This document shows, in pieces, positions 1 through 5,892 of a stretch of DNA of 6,109 nt. The stretch covers positions 1 to 6,109 of the forward strand of contig NZ_CALJRX010000199.1 of the NCBI RefSeq assembly GCF_937976265.1. The letters are read 5' to 3'. Origin of the DNA: an uncultured Haemophilus sp. GTDB lineage: Bacteria; Pseudomonadota; Gammaproteobacteria; Enterobacterales; Pasteurellaceae. Below the pieces are notes generated by a model, which worked only from the letters and a program-made list of their open reading frames with translations, made no database searches and was not told where the DNA came from. Position 1 is the first letter of the stretch, and each line of letters opens with the position of its first letter. Made by a program: the position numbers and the translations under genes.

Positions 1-1331
1 ACTACATTTAAATAATCCAATAATTCTTTACCGGTTAATTCAAAATAGCTCACAATGTTACCAAATGGATGGATTTTTAAAATGTCTTTATAAGTCACAT
101 CACCTTCTTGGATAGAATCACGAATACCACCTGAGTTCATGATACCAATATCTGCTTTCGCTTTTTGACGCTGAGCTTCAGCAATTAAGTGACCAAGGTT
201 AGTTTGTTCAAAACGAATAATAGTACGATCACCTTCTAACTTACCGTTTAATTTCCCCACTTTTTGGCTTAATAACGCATCACCTTTATCTTGGTAAGAT
301 TTTAAGAGTTTTTCCATTTCTGGATCTTGTGGAATCTCTTCGGCATAATTCACATATTCTGTTTTGCCATCTTCTTTTTTCACTTTTTTCTTCAAGTTCA
401 CTGGAATTAATTGATAATTCACTAATTTTAATTCACCATTTTTGAACTCAAAGTCAGCACGACCAATATATTTACCCCATTCAAATGCTTGCATAATCCA
501 AGTACCATTTTGGAAATCTGGTTTACATGGTTGAGTAGGTTGATAATCTTTAATCCATACACCTTTATCATCCACGCAAACCGGATCATGGCTGTGACCA
601 CCGATAATCATATCAAATGCACCTTTATCTAAATTACGCGCAAGACTTACATCACCCGGTGCATTTGAACCATGTTTCGCATCATAATAATAGCCCATAT
701 GCGTTAACGCGATTTTTACATCCGGCTTAACGGTTTCATTTAGCTCCTTTAATGTGGCTTTTGCTACCGTTGTTGGATCTTCAAATTTCACATTATGAAG
801 GTATTCTGGGTTACCTAATTTTGCGGTATCCTCTGTGGTTAAACCGACCACGGCAATTTTAAGATCTTGTTTATTTAAAATCGTATAAGGCTTAACTAAG
901 GTTTTACCTGTTTTGGTATTAATGACGTTTGCTGATAAGAATGGGAAGTTCGCCCATTTTTCTTGCATATCAAGAATTTGTAATGGATTATCAAACTCGT
1001 GATTACCTAATACGGTTGCTTCATAGCCCATCGCATTCATTGCTTTAATATCAGGTTCTGCCGTTTGCATATCTGACTCAGGCACACCTGTATCAAAATC
1101 ACCTGCATTTAATAAAATGAGTGAGCCACCTTTTTGCTCCACTTCTGCTTTCACGCGATTAACAATTGTTTTGTGTGCTGGAAAGCCATATTCACCTTTT
1201 GCATTCGGCCAAAAATGTCCGTGCGTATCATTAGTGTGCAATATGGTAAATTGATAGGTTTTGTCCTGTTCATATGCCATTGCAGCAGAAGTTGCTAGCA
1301 CAAGAGGAAGCACGGTAAATAATTTTTTCAT
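1..1331 (-). CDS. ushA: UshA, periplasmic UDP-sugar hydrolase/5'-nucleotidase (3' end outside window)
   Basis: The ATG at 1331 opens a frame of 443 codons that runs off the low-coordinate edge. E. coli UshA has 550 residues, so about 100 C-terminal residues are missing. UshA is a secreted metallophosphatase that splits UDP-sugars and 5'-nucleotides so nucleosides can be salvaged. Residues 1-19 form a Sec signal peptide with likely cleavage after AMA. The N-terminal metal-binding domain shows D35 and H37 (HTNDTHGH), D78 (AGD), N110-H111 (GNHE), H211 (THMG) and H246/H248 (GGHSHDP). C252 and C269 match the disulfide of E. coli UshA. The start of the nucleotide-binding domain shows GGIRDS (R404) and PFGN (F423). 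Similarity to E. coli UshA is high throughout, for example the run around residues 302-316. It is unlike Haemophilus NadN, which has HINDHHS and GDSHY at the equivalent sites. A Shine-Dalgarno AGAGGTG (1339-1345) lies 7 bases before the ATG. A terminator separates the gene from lpxC, so it is probably transcribed on its own. Confidence 0.95.
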   Translation of the reverse strand, partial: MKKLFTVLPLVLATSAAMAYEQDKTYQFTILHTNDTHGHFWPNAKGEYGFPAHKTIVNRVKAEVEQKGGSLILLNAGDFDTGVPESDMQTAEPDIKAMNAMGYEATVLGNHEFDNPLQILDMQEKWANFPFLSANVINTKTGKTLVKPYTILNKQDLKIAVVGLTTEDTAKLGNPEYLHNVKFEDPTTVAKATLKELNETVKPDVKIALTHMGYYYDAKHGSNAPGDVSLARNLDKGAFDMIIGGHSHDPVCVDDKGVWIKDYQPTQPCKPDFQNGTWIMQAFEWGKYIGRADFEFKNGELKLVNYQLIPVNLKKKVKKEDGKTEYVNYAEEIPQDPEMEKLLKSYQDKGDALLSQKVGKLNGKLEGDRTIIRFEQTNLGHLIAEAQRQKAKADIGIMNSGGIRDSIQEGDVTYKDILKIHPFGNIVSYFELTGKELLDYLNV

Positions 1332-1338
1332 ATAAAAA

Positions 1339-1345
1339 CACCTCT
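1339..1345 (-). promoter_or_regulatory. Ribosome binding site of ushA
   Basis: The minus strand reads AGAGGTG, then 7 bases, then ATG. This is a strong Shine-Dalgarno match and fixes the ushA start, which also agrees with the signal peptide beginning MKKLF. Confidence 0.8.
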
Positions 1346-1352
1346 ATTTTTG

Positions 1353-1361
1353 ACCGCTCTT
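1353..1361 (-). repeat. Degenerate Haemophilus-type DNA uptake signal sequence
   Basis: The minus strand reads AAGAGCGGT, which differs from the Haemophilus uptake core AAGTGCGGT at one base (T to A). The flank GTCAAAAATA also resembles the usual A/T-rich extension after the core. It lies between the lpxC terminator and the ushA ribosome binding site. I saw no exact core copy in the window by eye. The call is an inference from one imperfect match. Confidence 0.4.
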
Positions 1362-1399
1362 TATCTTCGCAGAAAACAAAAATAATAGAGCAAGATGGG

Positions 1400-1438
1400 A
1401 AATAAAAAAGCTATACTCCTGAAAGAAGTATAGCTTTT
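1400..1438 (-). terminator. Rho-independent terminator after lpxC
   Basis: Positions 1406-1417 and 1427-1438 form a perfect 12-base-pair inverted repeat (AAAAGCTATACT / AGTATAGCTTTT) with a 9-base loop. Read on the minus strand, the stem ends in GCTTTTTTATTT, giving the U-rich tail. It starts 13 bases after the lpxC stop, so it should end the transcript of the division cluster before ushA. The plus-strand direction has only TTTTC after the stem, and no plus-strand gene is present to use it. Confidence 0.9.
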
Positions 1439-1451
1439 CAACAAAACATTG

Positions 1452-2369
1452 TTAGATGAGTACCTGCACAGGCGCAACATAACCTTGTGGAACTTGTTTC
1501 TTATCTTCAAAGGTAACAAATTCCCATGCTTCCTGATCGGCAAGTACAGCACGGAGTAGCTTGTTATTTAAACCGTGACCAGATTTATAAGCTTTGAAAT
1601 CACCGATGATGTTATAGCCACACATATAAAGATCGCCAATCGCATCAAGCATCTTGTGACGAACTAATTCATCTCTGAAGCGTAATCCATCTTCATTTAA
1701 GATACGGTAATCATCTAATACGATGGCATTATCTAAGCTACCACCTAACGCAAGACCTTGAGATTGAAGATACTCAATATCCTTCATGAAACCAAAGGTT
1801 CTTGCACGACTAATTTGATGTACGAATGCTTGTGCAGAGAAATCCATCACATAATTACGTACATTTTTACTAATCGCTGGATGATCAAAGTCGATAGTGA
1901 AATCTAAACGGAAACCATTATAAGGTTTAAATTCTGCCCATTTGTCACCGTCTTCTACTCGTACCTTTTTCTTAATACGAATAAATTTCTTCGGTGCATT
2001 TTGTTCTTCAATTCCTGCATCTAAAAGCAAGTAAATGAATGGGCTTGCACTACCGTCCATGATTGGAATCTCAGGTGCATCAACTTCGATAATGATATTA
2101 TCGATACCTAAACCTGCTAATGCTGCGTTTAAGTGTTCTACGGTTGAAACACGCACACCTTGTTCATTCACAAGTGCAGTACAAAGCATTGTATCGCGCA
2201 CTGAATCCGCATTCGCAGGGAAAGTCACCGGCGGATTAAGATCGGTACGACAGTAAATCACGCCAGTATTCGGCATAGCTGGGCGCAACGTTAATGTTAC
2301 TTTTTTACCGCTATGTAAGCCTACACCTGTGACTTTAATGCTTTGTTTTAATGTTCTTTGTTTAATCAT
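1452..2369 (-). CDS. lpxC: LpxC, UDP-3-O-acyl-N-acetylglucosamine deacetylase
   Basis: LpxC is the cytoplasmic zinc enzyme that removes the acetyl group from UDP-3-O-acyl-GlcNAc, the committed step of lipid A synthesis. The protein has 305 residues, the same length as the E. coli enzyme and in register with it. Zinc ligands are H79 (STVEHLNAALAGLG), H238 and D242 (RHKMLDAIGDL). E78 is the likely general base and H265 (YKSGHGLNNKLL) the second catalytic residue. C63, F192 (TFGF) and K239 are also at their E. coli positions. The two-domain fold is intact, with no frameshift. The C-terminus ends APVQVLI, not the AVLA degron recognised by FtsH in E. coli. The start is supported by AAGG 8 bases upstream. 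The gene follows ftsZ after 41 bases, the usual last position of the dcw cluster, and is closed by a terminator. Confidence 0.98.
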   Translation of the reverse strand: MIKQRTLKQSIKVTGVGLHSGKKVTLTLRPAMPNTGVIYCRTDLNPPVTFPANADSVRDTMLCTALVNEQGVRVSTVEHLNAALAGLGIDNIIIEVDAPEIPIMDGSASPFIYLLLDAGIEEQNAPKKFIRIKKKVRVEDGDKWAEFKPYNGFRLDFTIDFDHPAISKNVRNYVMDFSAQAFVHQISRARTFGFMKDIEYLQSQGLALGGSLDNAIVLDDYRILNEDGLRFRDELVRHKMLDAIGDLYMCGYNIIGDFKAYKSGHGLNNKLLRAVLADQEAWEFVTFEDKKQVPQGYVAPVQVLI

Positions 2370-2376
2370 CTCTTTT

Positions 2377-2382
2377 ACCTTA
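2377..2382 (-). promoter_or_regulatory. Ribosome binding site of lpxC
   Basis: The minus strand reads TAAGGT, then 7 bases (AAAAGAG), then ATG at 2369. This supports the chosen lpxC start. The remaining 41-base ftsZ-lpxC gap holds no clear terminator, so read-through from ftsZ is likely. Confidence 0.7.
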
Positions 2383-2410
2383 TTGCTTCACAACAAGATT
2401 ACTTTTACTC

Positions 2411-3718
2411 TTATTTCTCATCACGACCAAATGATGCCGGATTGAAGAAATTAGGATTGTTTCTTAACTGTTCTAAACGGCTTGGATCAAGCGGTTTATT
2501 TAAGTTACCGTATTGCGGATTTTGTTCCTGTGCTGGTTCTGGTTGTGGATTATGTCTTAATGTATCTAAACCATGTAAACCAACTGGTGGTTGTGGTTGA
2601 ATCGTTTCTTGCGCTACAGGTTGTTGAACTTGAGCTTGTTGCATTGTCGCTTGAGGACGAGCAATTACTACAGGCTCTGCTGAAACTACATCACCTAAAC
2701 CTGTCGCAACGATCGTTACACGAATTTCATTGCTCATTTCAGGAACTAAACTGGTACCGACTACGATAGTCGCATCTTCTGATGCAAAGCTACCGACTGT
2801 GTCACCCACTACGTTAAATTCGTCAAAGCCGAGATCCATGCCTGAGGTAATATTAACAAGGATACCTTTAGCATTAGAAAGATCGACTTTCTCTAATAAA
2901 TCATTTTTAATTGCAAGACGTGCTGCTTCTTCCGCACGGCCCGCACCTGGTTCACTTTGAGCAGAACCAAAACCAATCATCGCTTGGCCCATTTCCGACA
3001 TAACGGTTCTTACGTCAGCAAAGTCCACGTTGATTAAACCTGGAGAGGTAATCATATCGGAGATGCCCATAACAGAGTTACGTAATACGTCATTTGCAGC
3101 AGCAAAAGCATCAATTAATGTTGCATTTTTCGGGAGAACTTTTTGAATTTGTTGGTTAGGAATGATGATCATTGAATCCACATATTGTGAAAGATCTTTA
3201 ATCCCTAATTCAGCAAATTGCATACGTTTTTTGCCTTCAAAGCTAAATGGCTTAGTAACAACAGCAACAGTTAAAATGCCTAATTCTTTCGCTACTTTAG
3301 CAACGATTGGTGCCGCACCAGTACCTGTACCACCGCCCATACCGGCTGCGATAAAGACCATGTCTGCACCTTCAAGCATTTTACGGATTTCTTCTTGGTC
3401 ATCTTCAGCCGCTTTACGGCCTACATTTGGGTTTGCGCCCGCACCAAGACCTTTCGTTGTTGCCCCACCAATTTGTACAGTTTGTTGAACTTGGCTTTTG
3501 CGTAATGCTTGCGCATCGGTATTCACTGCATAGAATACGATTTTACCGTGCTCATCGCTATCAATTGCACTTTCGCCCAAGAAATTACCATTGAATTCTT
3601 GTTGCACCATGTTAGCAACCATGTGGTTAACCGCGTTACCGCCGCCTCCACCGACACCGACAACCTTAATCAGTGCACCTGTTTGCTCTTCAAAATCACC
3701 ATACTCTGGGTATAACAT
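2411..3718 (-). CDS. ftsZ: FtsZ, cell division GTPase (Z-ring tubulin homologue)
   Basis: FtsZ polymerises at midcell with GTP and recruits the divisome. The globular domain is complete: the GGGGGNAV nucleotide loop (residues 23-30), the tubulin signature GMGGGTGTGAAP (126-137) and the T7 synergy loop NVDFADVRTVM (230-240), with catalytic D232 and D235. The protein has 435 residues against 383 in E. coli. One cause is a 19-residue insertion at about residues 40-58, between helix H1 and strand S2; the other is a long Q/P-rich linker (about 353-410). The C-terminus reads NFFNPASFGRDEK and lacks the usual DIPAFLR-type peptide that binds FtsA and ZipA in E. coli. From memory, H. influenzae FtsZ has a similar insertion and an FFNPA-type tail, so these look like lineage traits and not damage. 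GGAGAA lies 6 bases before the ATG. A promoter sits directly upstream, overlapping the end of ftsA. Confidence 0.98.
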   Translation of the reverse strand: MLYPEYGDFEEQTGALIKVVGVGGGGGNAVNHMVANMVQQEFNGNFLGESAIDSDEHGKIVFYAVNTDAQALRKSQVQQTVQIGGATTKGLGAGANPNVGRKAAEDDQEEIRKMLEGADMVFIAAGMGGGTGTGAAPIVAKVAKELGILTVAVVTKPFSFEGKKRMQFAELGIKDLSQYVDSMIIIPNQQIQKVLPKNATLIDAFAAANDVLRNSVMGISDMITSPGLINVDFADVRTVMSEMGQAMIGFGSAQSEPGAGRAEEAARLAIKNDLLEKVDLSNAKGILVNITSGMDLGFDEFNVVGDTVGSFASEDATIVVGTSLVPEMSNEIRVTIVATGLGDVVSAEPVVIARPQATMQQAQVQQPVAQETIQPQPPVGLHGLDTLRHNPQPEPAQEQNPQYGNLNKPLDPSRLEQLRNNPNFFNPASFGRDEK

Positions 3719-3724
3719 TTGCTG

Positions 3725-3730
3725 TTCTCC
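3725..3730 (-). promoter_or_regulatory. Ribosome binding site of ftsZ
   Basis: The minus strand reads GGAGAA followed by 6 bases (CAGCAA) and the ATG at 3718. It is the strongest Shine-Dalgarno sequence among the division genes here, fitting the high FtsZ level that cells need. Confidence 0.8.
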
Positions 3731-3779
3731 GTTACTGCTAATACTCTGCTAGCATATTAATAAAAGTTAAATCTTTCTT

Positions 3780-3808
3780 ATTGTAAATGAAAAAGTCAAA
3801 ATTATCAA
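3780..3808 (-). promoter_or_regulatory. Sigma70-type promoter for ftsZ (and lpxC), overlapping the ftsA stop
   Basis: On the minus strand, TTGATA (3803-3808) and TACAAT (3780-3785) each match the sigma70 consensus hexamers at 5 of 6 bases. The spacer is exactly 17 bases (3786-3802). The -35 box covers the ftsA stop codon (3805-3807). Transcription should start near 3773, giving a leader of about 55 bases with the GGAGAA ribosome binding site. It would supply ftsZ and lpxC independently of transcription through ftsQ-ftsA. E. coli also has extra promoters before ftsZ, although they lie elsewhere. Confidence 0.65.
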
Positions 3809-5079
3809 AATTCTGATTTCACTTTATTGAAAATATTTTTAAGGCCTTTCCAGAATTTTCTGCCAACACCTTCATCACCATAGTTACTATCCACAGGATC
3901 ATTATCACTATTTTGATGATGGTATTGTAGTAATCCCACTACAGTTGAATATTGTGGGCGATTCACATAATCTGTTAAACCCGTAATATTTAATGGACTA
4001 CCAATACGCACCTGGCAACCAAATACACTTGATGCACAATCTTTTAAGTCTTCAATCTGTGCACCACCACCAGTGATAACGACACCCGCAATTAATTCAA
4101 ATTTAATATGCTTGGTTTCTAAATCTGCTTTGAGCTTATCTAATTCGTCCTTAACAACGCCTAATAGTTCAATATATCTTGCTGAAGTGATTAAAGATAA
4201 ATCACTTTTTGTTAAAGCGCGTGGTGCTCGACCACCAATGCTTGCCACTTCAATTTTCTTATCACCATGTAGGCGAGCTGGATACAATGCACTTGCATAG
4301 TTCACTTTAATACGTTCGGCTTCTGCACGAGAAACGGTACATGCATGAGCAATATCGTTCGTGACAATGTTCCCTGCATAAGGAATAACCTTGCTGAAAC
4401 GCAACGAGCCATTGGTGTAAACCATCATATTCATGGTGCCTGCACCAAAATCAACTAAGCAAACACCAAGATCTTTTTCATCTTCAGTTAAAACAGAATG
4501 TGTTGCTGCAAAGCCGGAGAACACCACTTTATCAACTTGTAATCCGCAACGCTCAACTGCTTTTTTCAAGTTATTTTGCCAGTCTTGGTGACAAGCAATT
4601 AAATGCACGTTTGCTTTTAAACGAACACCTTGTAAACCTAATGGATTTTTAATATTAACTTGTTTATCTACGGCATATTCTTGTGGGATGATGTGTAATA
4701 AAGAAAGACCTTCAGGTAATTTTACTGAGCTCGCTGTATGCAAAGCATCATCAATTTCATCTTGAGTCACTTCATTTTCAGAAATAGCAACAAAACCGCT
4801 CTCATTCAGGCTTTGAATATGTTCACCTGTAATCGCAAGAGTCACGCTCATAATTTGGCAATCGGCCATTGATTCAGCTGCTTCAATGGCACGTTGGATA
4901 GAATTAACAACGGCATCTAAATCAGTAATACTGCCACGATCAATCCCTTTCGATGGACAACTACCCACGCCAAGTACATTTACTACGCCATCAGGAAGCA
5001 CTTCCCCAACGACAGCAACAACTTTTGATGTACCAACTTCAAGACCTACAATTACTTTCGGTTCCAACTCTTTTGCCAT
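3805..5079 (-). CDS. ftsA: FtsA, actin-like membrane anchor of the Z ring
   Basis: FtsA is an actin-fold ATP-binding protein that tethers FtsZ filaments to the inner membrane and recruits later divisome proteins. It has 424 residues, against 420 in E. coli, and aligns almost end to end. Visible elements are the phosphate-1 strand VGLEVGTSKV (11-20), the FtsA-specific 1C region (about 85-165, with LLHIIPQEYAVD), phosphate-2 VDFGAGTMN (209-217), the ITGGGAQIE adenosine motif (335-343) and LNITGLTDYV (363-372). Residues 406-424 (from GRKFW to KSEF) form the basic amphipathic helix that binds the membrane. Phosphate-2 differs from the E. coli form DIGGGTMD at three positions. The ATG at 5079 has only a weak GGGTG at 5090-5094, 10 bases upstream, and lies 27 bases after ftsQ, so translation may depend partly on coupling. 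Confidence 0.98.
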   Translation of the reverse strand: MAKELEPKVIVGLEVGTSKVVAVVGEVLPDGVVNVLGVGSCPSKGIDRGSITDLDAVVNSIQRAIEAAESMADCQIMSVTLAITGEHIQSLNESGFVAISENEVTQDEIDDALHTASSVKLPEGLSLLHIIPQEYAVDKQVNIKNPLGLQGVRLKANVHLIACHQDWQNNLKKAVERCGLQVDKVVFSGFAATHSVLTEDEKDLGVCLVDFGAGTMNMMVYTNGSLRFSKVIPYAGNIVTNDIAHACTVSRAEAERIKVNYASALYPARLHGDKKIEVASIGGRAPRALTKSDLSLITSARYIELLGVVKDELDKLKADLETKHIKFELIAGVVITGGGAQIEDLKDCASSVFGCQVRIGSPLNITGLTDYVNRPQYSTVVGLLQYHHQNSDNDPVDSNYGDEGVGRKFWKGLKNIFNKVKSEF

Positions 5080-5106
5080 TTTCTTATTACACCCAATGAA
5101 TTATTT

Positions 5107-5892
5107 TTATTTATCAGTCAATCCAACCGCTGCCGATGCAGATGCATAACGCAAATCTACATAATCAATTCGTTTACCTTCAGGCACTTCAATTTGTGGG
5201 TAAATCGTTACAAATCGATCTAATTTTGGTTTCCAATCTCCGCGCCCAAGTTTTAATACTATATCATTATCTAGCGTAACTTGCCACGCACCACGATCAT
5301 CAATTGCCACACCTTTAACCACCAAATTTTTCGCCTTAAAATCAGCAAAAATCTGATTCCAAGCCTCTAAGACCTTCAAGCTTTGATAATCCGGACCACC
5401 TAAATAAGGTAAAGCTTTTTCTTTTAACTTATCCATCGGCAATTGGAAAACCGTTCCATCTTTTGTCACGAACTCTGTTTTGTTCCAAATGGCAACTGGC
5501 TGATATTCTGATAACCAGATACTTAAACGATTTGGCCAAATTTTACGAACTACCGCACCTTTTACCCAAGGAATCGTTTCAAGTTGCTCTTGAATTTGCT
5601 TAACGTCTTGTCCCCAGAATCCCTTGAGAGAGCCCATTTTGAGCAACACATCTTGCACATCCGGATAAGTGGTAAATTCATTTTGACCTACTAAGGCATA
5701 GGCAGTAATTTTTCTATCACCGTCTAAGCTTTCGAGCCAATTTTGCCAGTTTGAATAAACGAAATACCCTAGCCCCGCACAAAGTAACACCAAAGCAAGT
5801 TTAATCTGCAACATAAAACGGAATTTACCTTCTCCGTTAGATGAGCGACCAAATTGCGTTGGCGGTGTATTTTTGCGCTTAATTACATTCAT
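5107..5892 (-). CDS. ftsQ: FtsQ, inner-membrane divisome scaffold protein
   Basis: FtsQ is a single-pass inner-membrane protein that binds FtsB and FtsL and links the cytoplasmic ring to the periplasmic cell-wall synthases. It has 261 residues: a basic cytoplasmic N-terminus (1-25), one transmembrane helix (about 28-47), a POTRA domain (about 60-129, with IPWVKGAVVRKIWPNRL) and the FtsQ beta domain (about 130-250, with LDNDIVLKLGRGDW and KRIDYVDLRYA). The match to E. coli FtsQ is clear, but the E. coli protein has 276 residues. Here the tail after the YVDLRY strand ends AAVGLTDK, and the roughly 20 polar residues that end E. coli FtsQ are absent. The ATG at 5892 shares its A with the TAA of ddlB. 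GGAG lies 11 bases upstream (5904-5907), inside ddlB. Confidence 0.97.
   Translation of the reverse strand: MNVIKRKNTPPTQFGRSSNGEGKFRFMLQIKLALVLLCAGLGYFVYSNWQNWLESLDGDRKITAYALVGQNEFTTYPDVQDVLLKMGSLKGFWGQDVKQIQEQLETIPWVKGAVVRKIWPNRLSIWLSEYQPVAIWNKTEFVTKDGTVFQLPMDKLKEKALPYLGGPDYQSLKVLEAWNQIFADFKAKNLVVKGVAIDDRGAWQVTLDNDIVLKLGRGDWKPKLDRFVTIYPQIEVPEGKRIDYVDLRYASASAAVGLTDK

Noticed and set aside
1382..1409. A possible ushA promoter with -10 TATTAT at 1382-1387
   Set aside because: The -10 box matches at 5 of 6 bases, but the -35 at normal spacing is only a T-run inside the terminator. TTGCTC at 1388-1393 has no -10 at a proper distance. ushA must have a promoter, but I cannot place it with confidence.
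1361..1552. A 63-codon minus-strand frame starting inside lpxC and running through the terminator
   Set aside because: It overlaps the end of lpxC in another frame, crosses a clear terminator hairpin and shows no recognisable protein. It is a chance frame.
2370..2436. A possible lpxC promoter (TTGGTC, 17 bases, TAAAAG) at the ftsZ-lpxC junction
   Set aside because: The hexamers match at only about 3 and 4 of 6 bases, which is expected by chance in AT-rich DNA.
2487..2495. TCAAGCGGT, one base from the Actinobacillus-type uptake core ACAAGCGGT
   Set aside because: It lies within FtsZ codons for a K-P-L-D segment and stands alone. Other evidence points to the Haemophilus type, so it is probably chance.
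2482..2769. A 95-codon plus-strand frame opposite the FtsZ linker
   Set aside because: Its Leu/Val-rich look is the complement of Gln-, Ala- and Pro-rich FtsZ codons, not a real membrane protein.
3162..3488. A 108-codon plus-strand frame opposite ftsZ
   Set aside because: It is antisense to the most conserved part of ftsZ, including the tubulin signature. Its composition follows from the ftsZ codons, and it has no supporting ribosome binding site or known domain.
5093..5121. A possible ftsA promoter starting with TTGACT at 5116-5121
   Set aside because: The -35-like box is good, but the bases 16-18 further on (CATTGG/TCATTG) do not resemble a -10 box. The nearest AATAAT is only 10 bases away.
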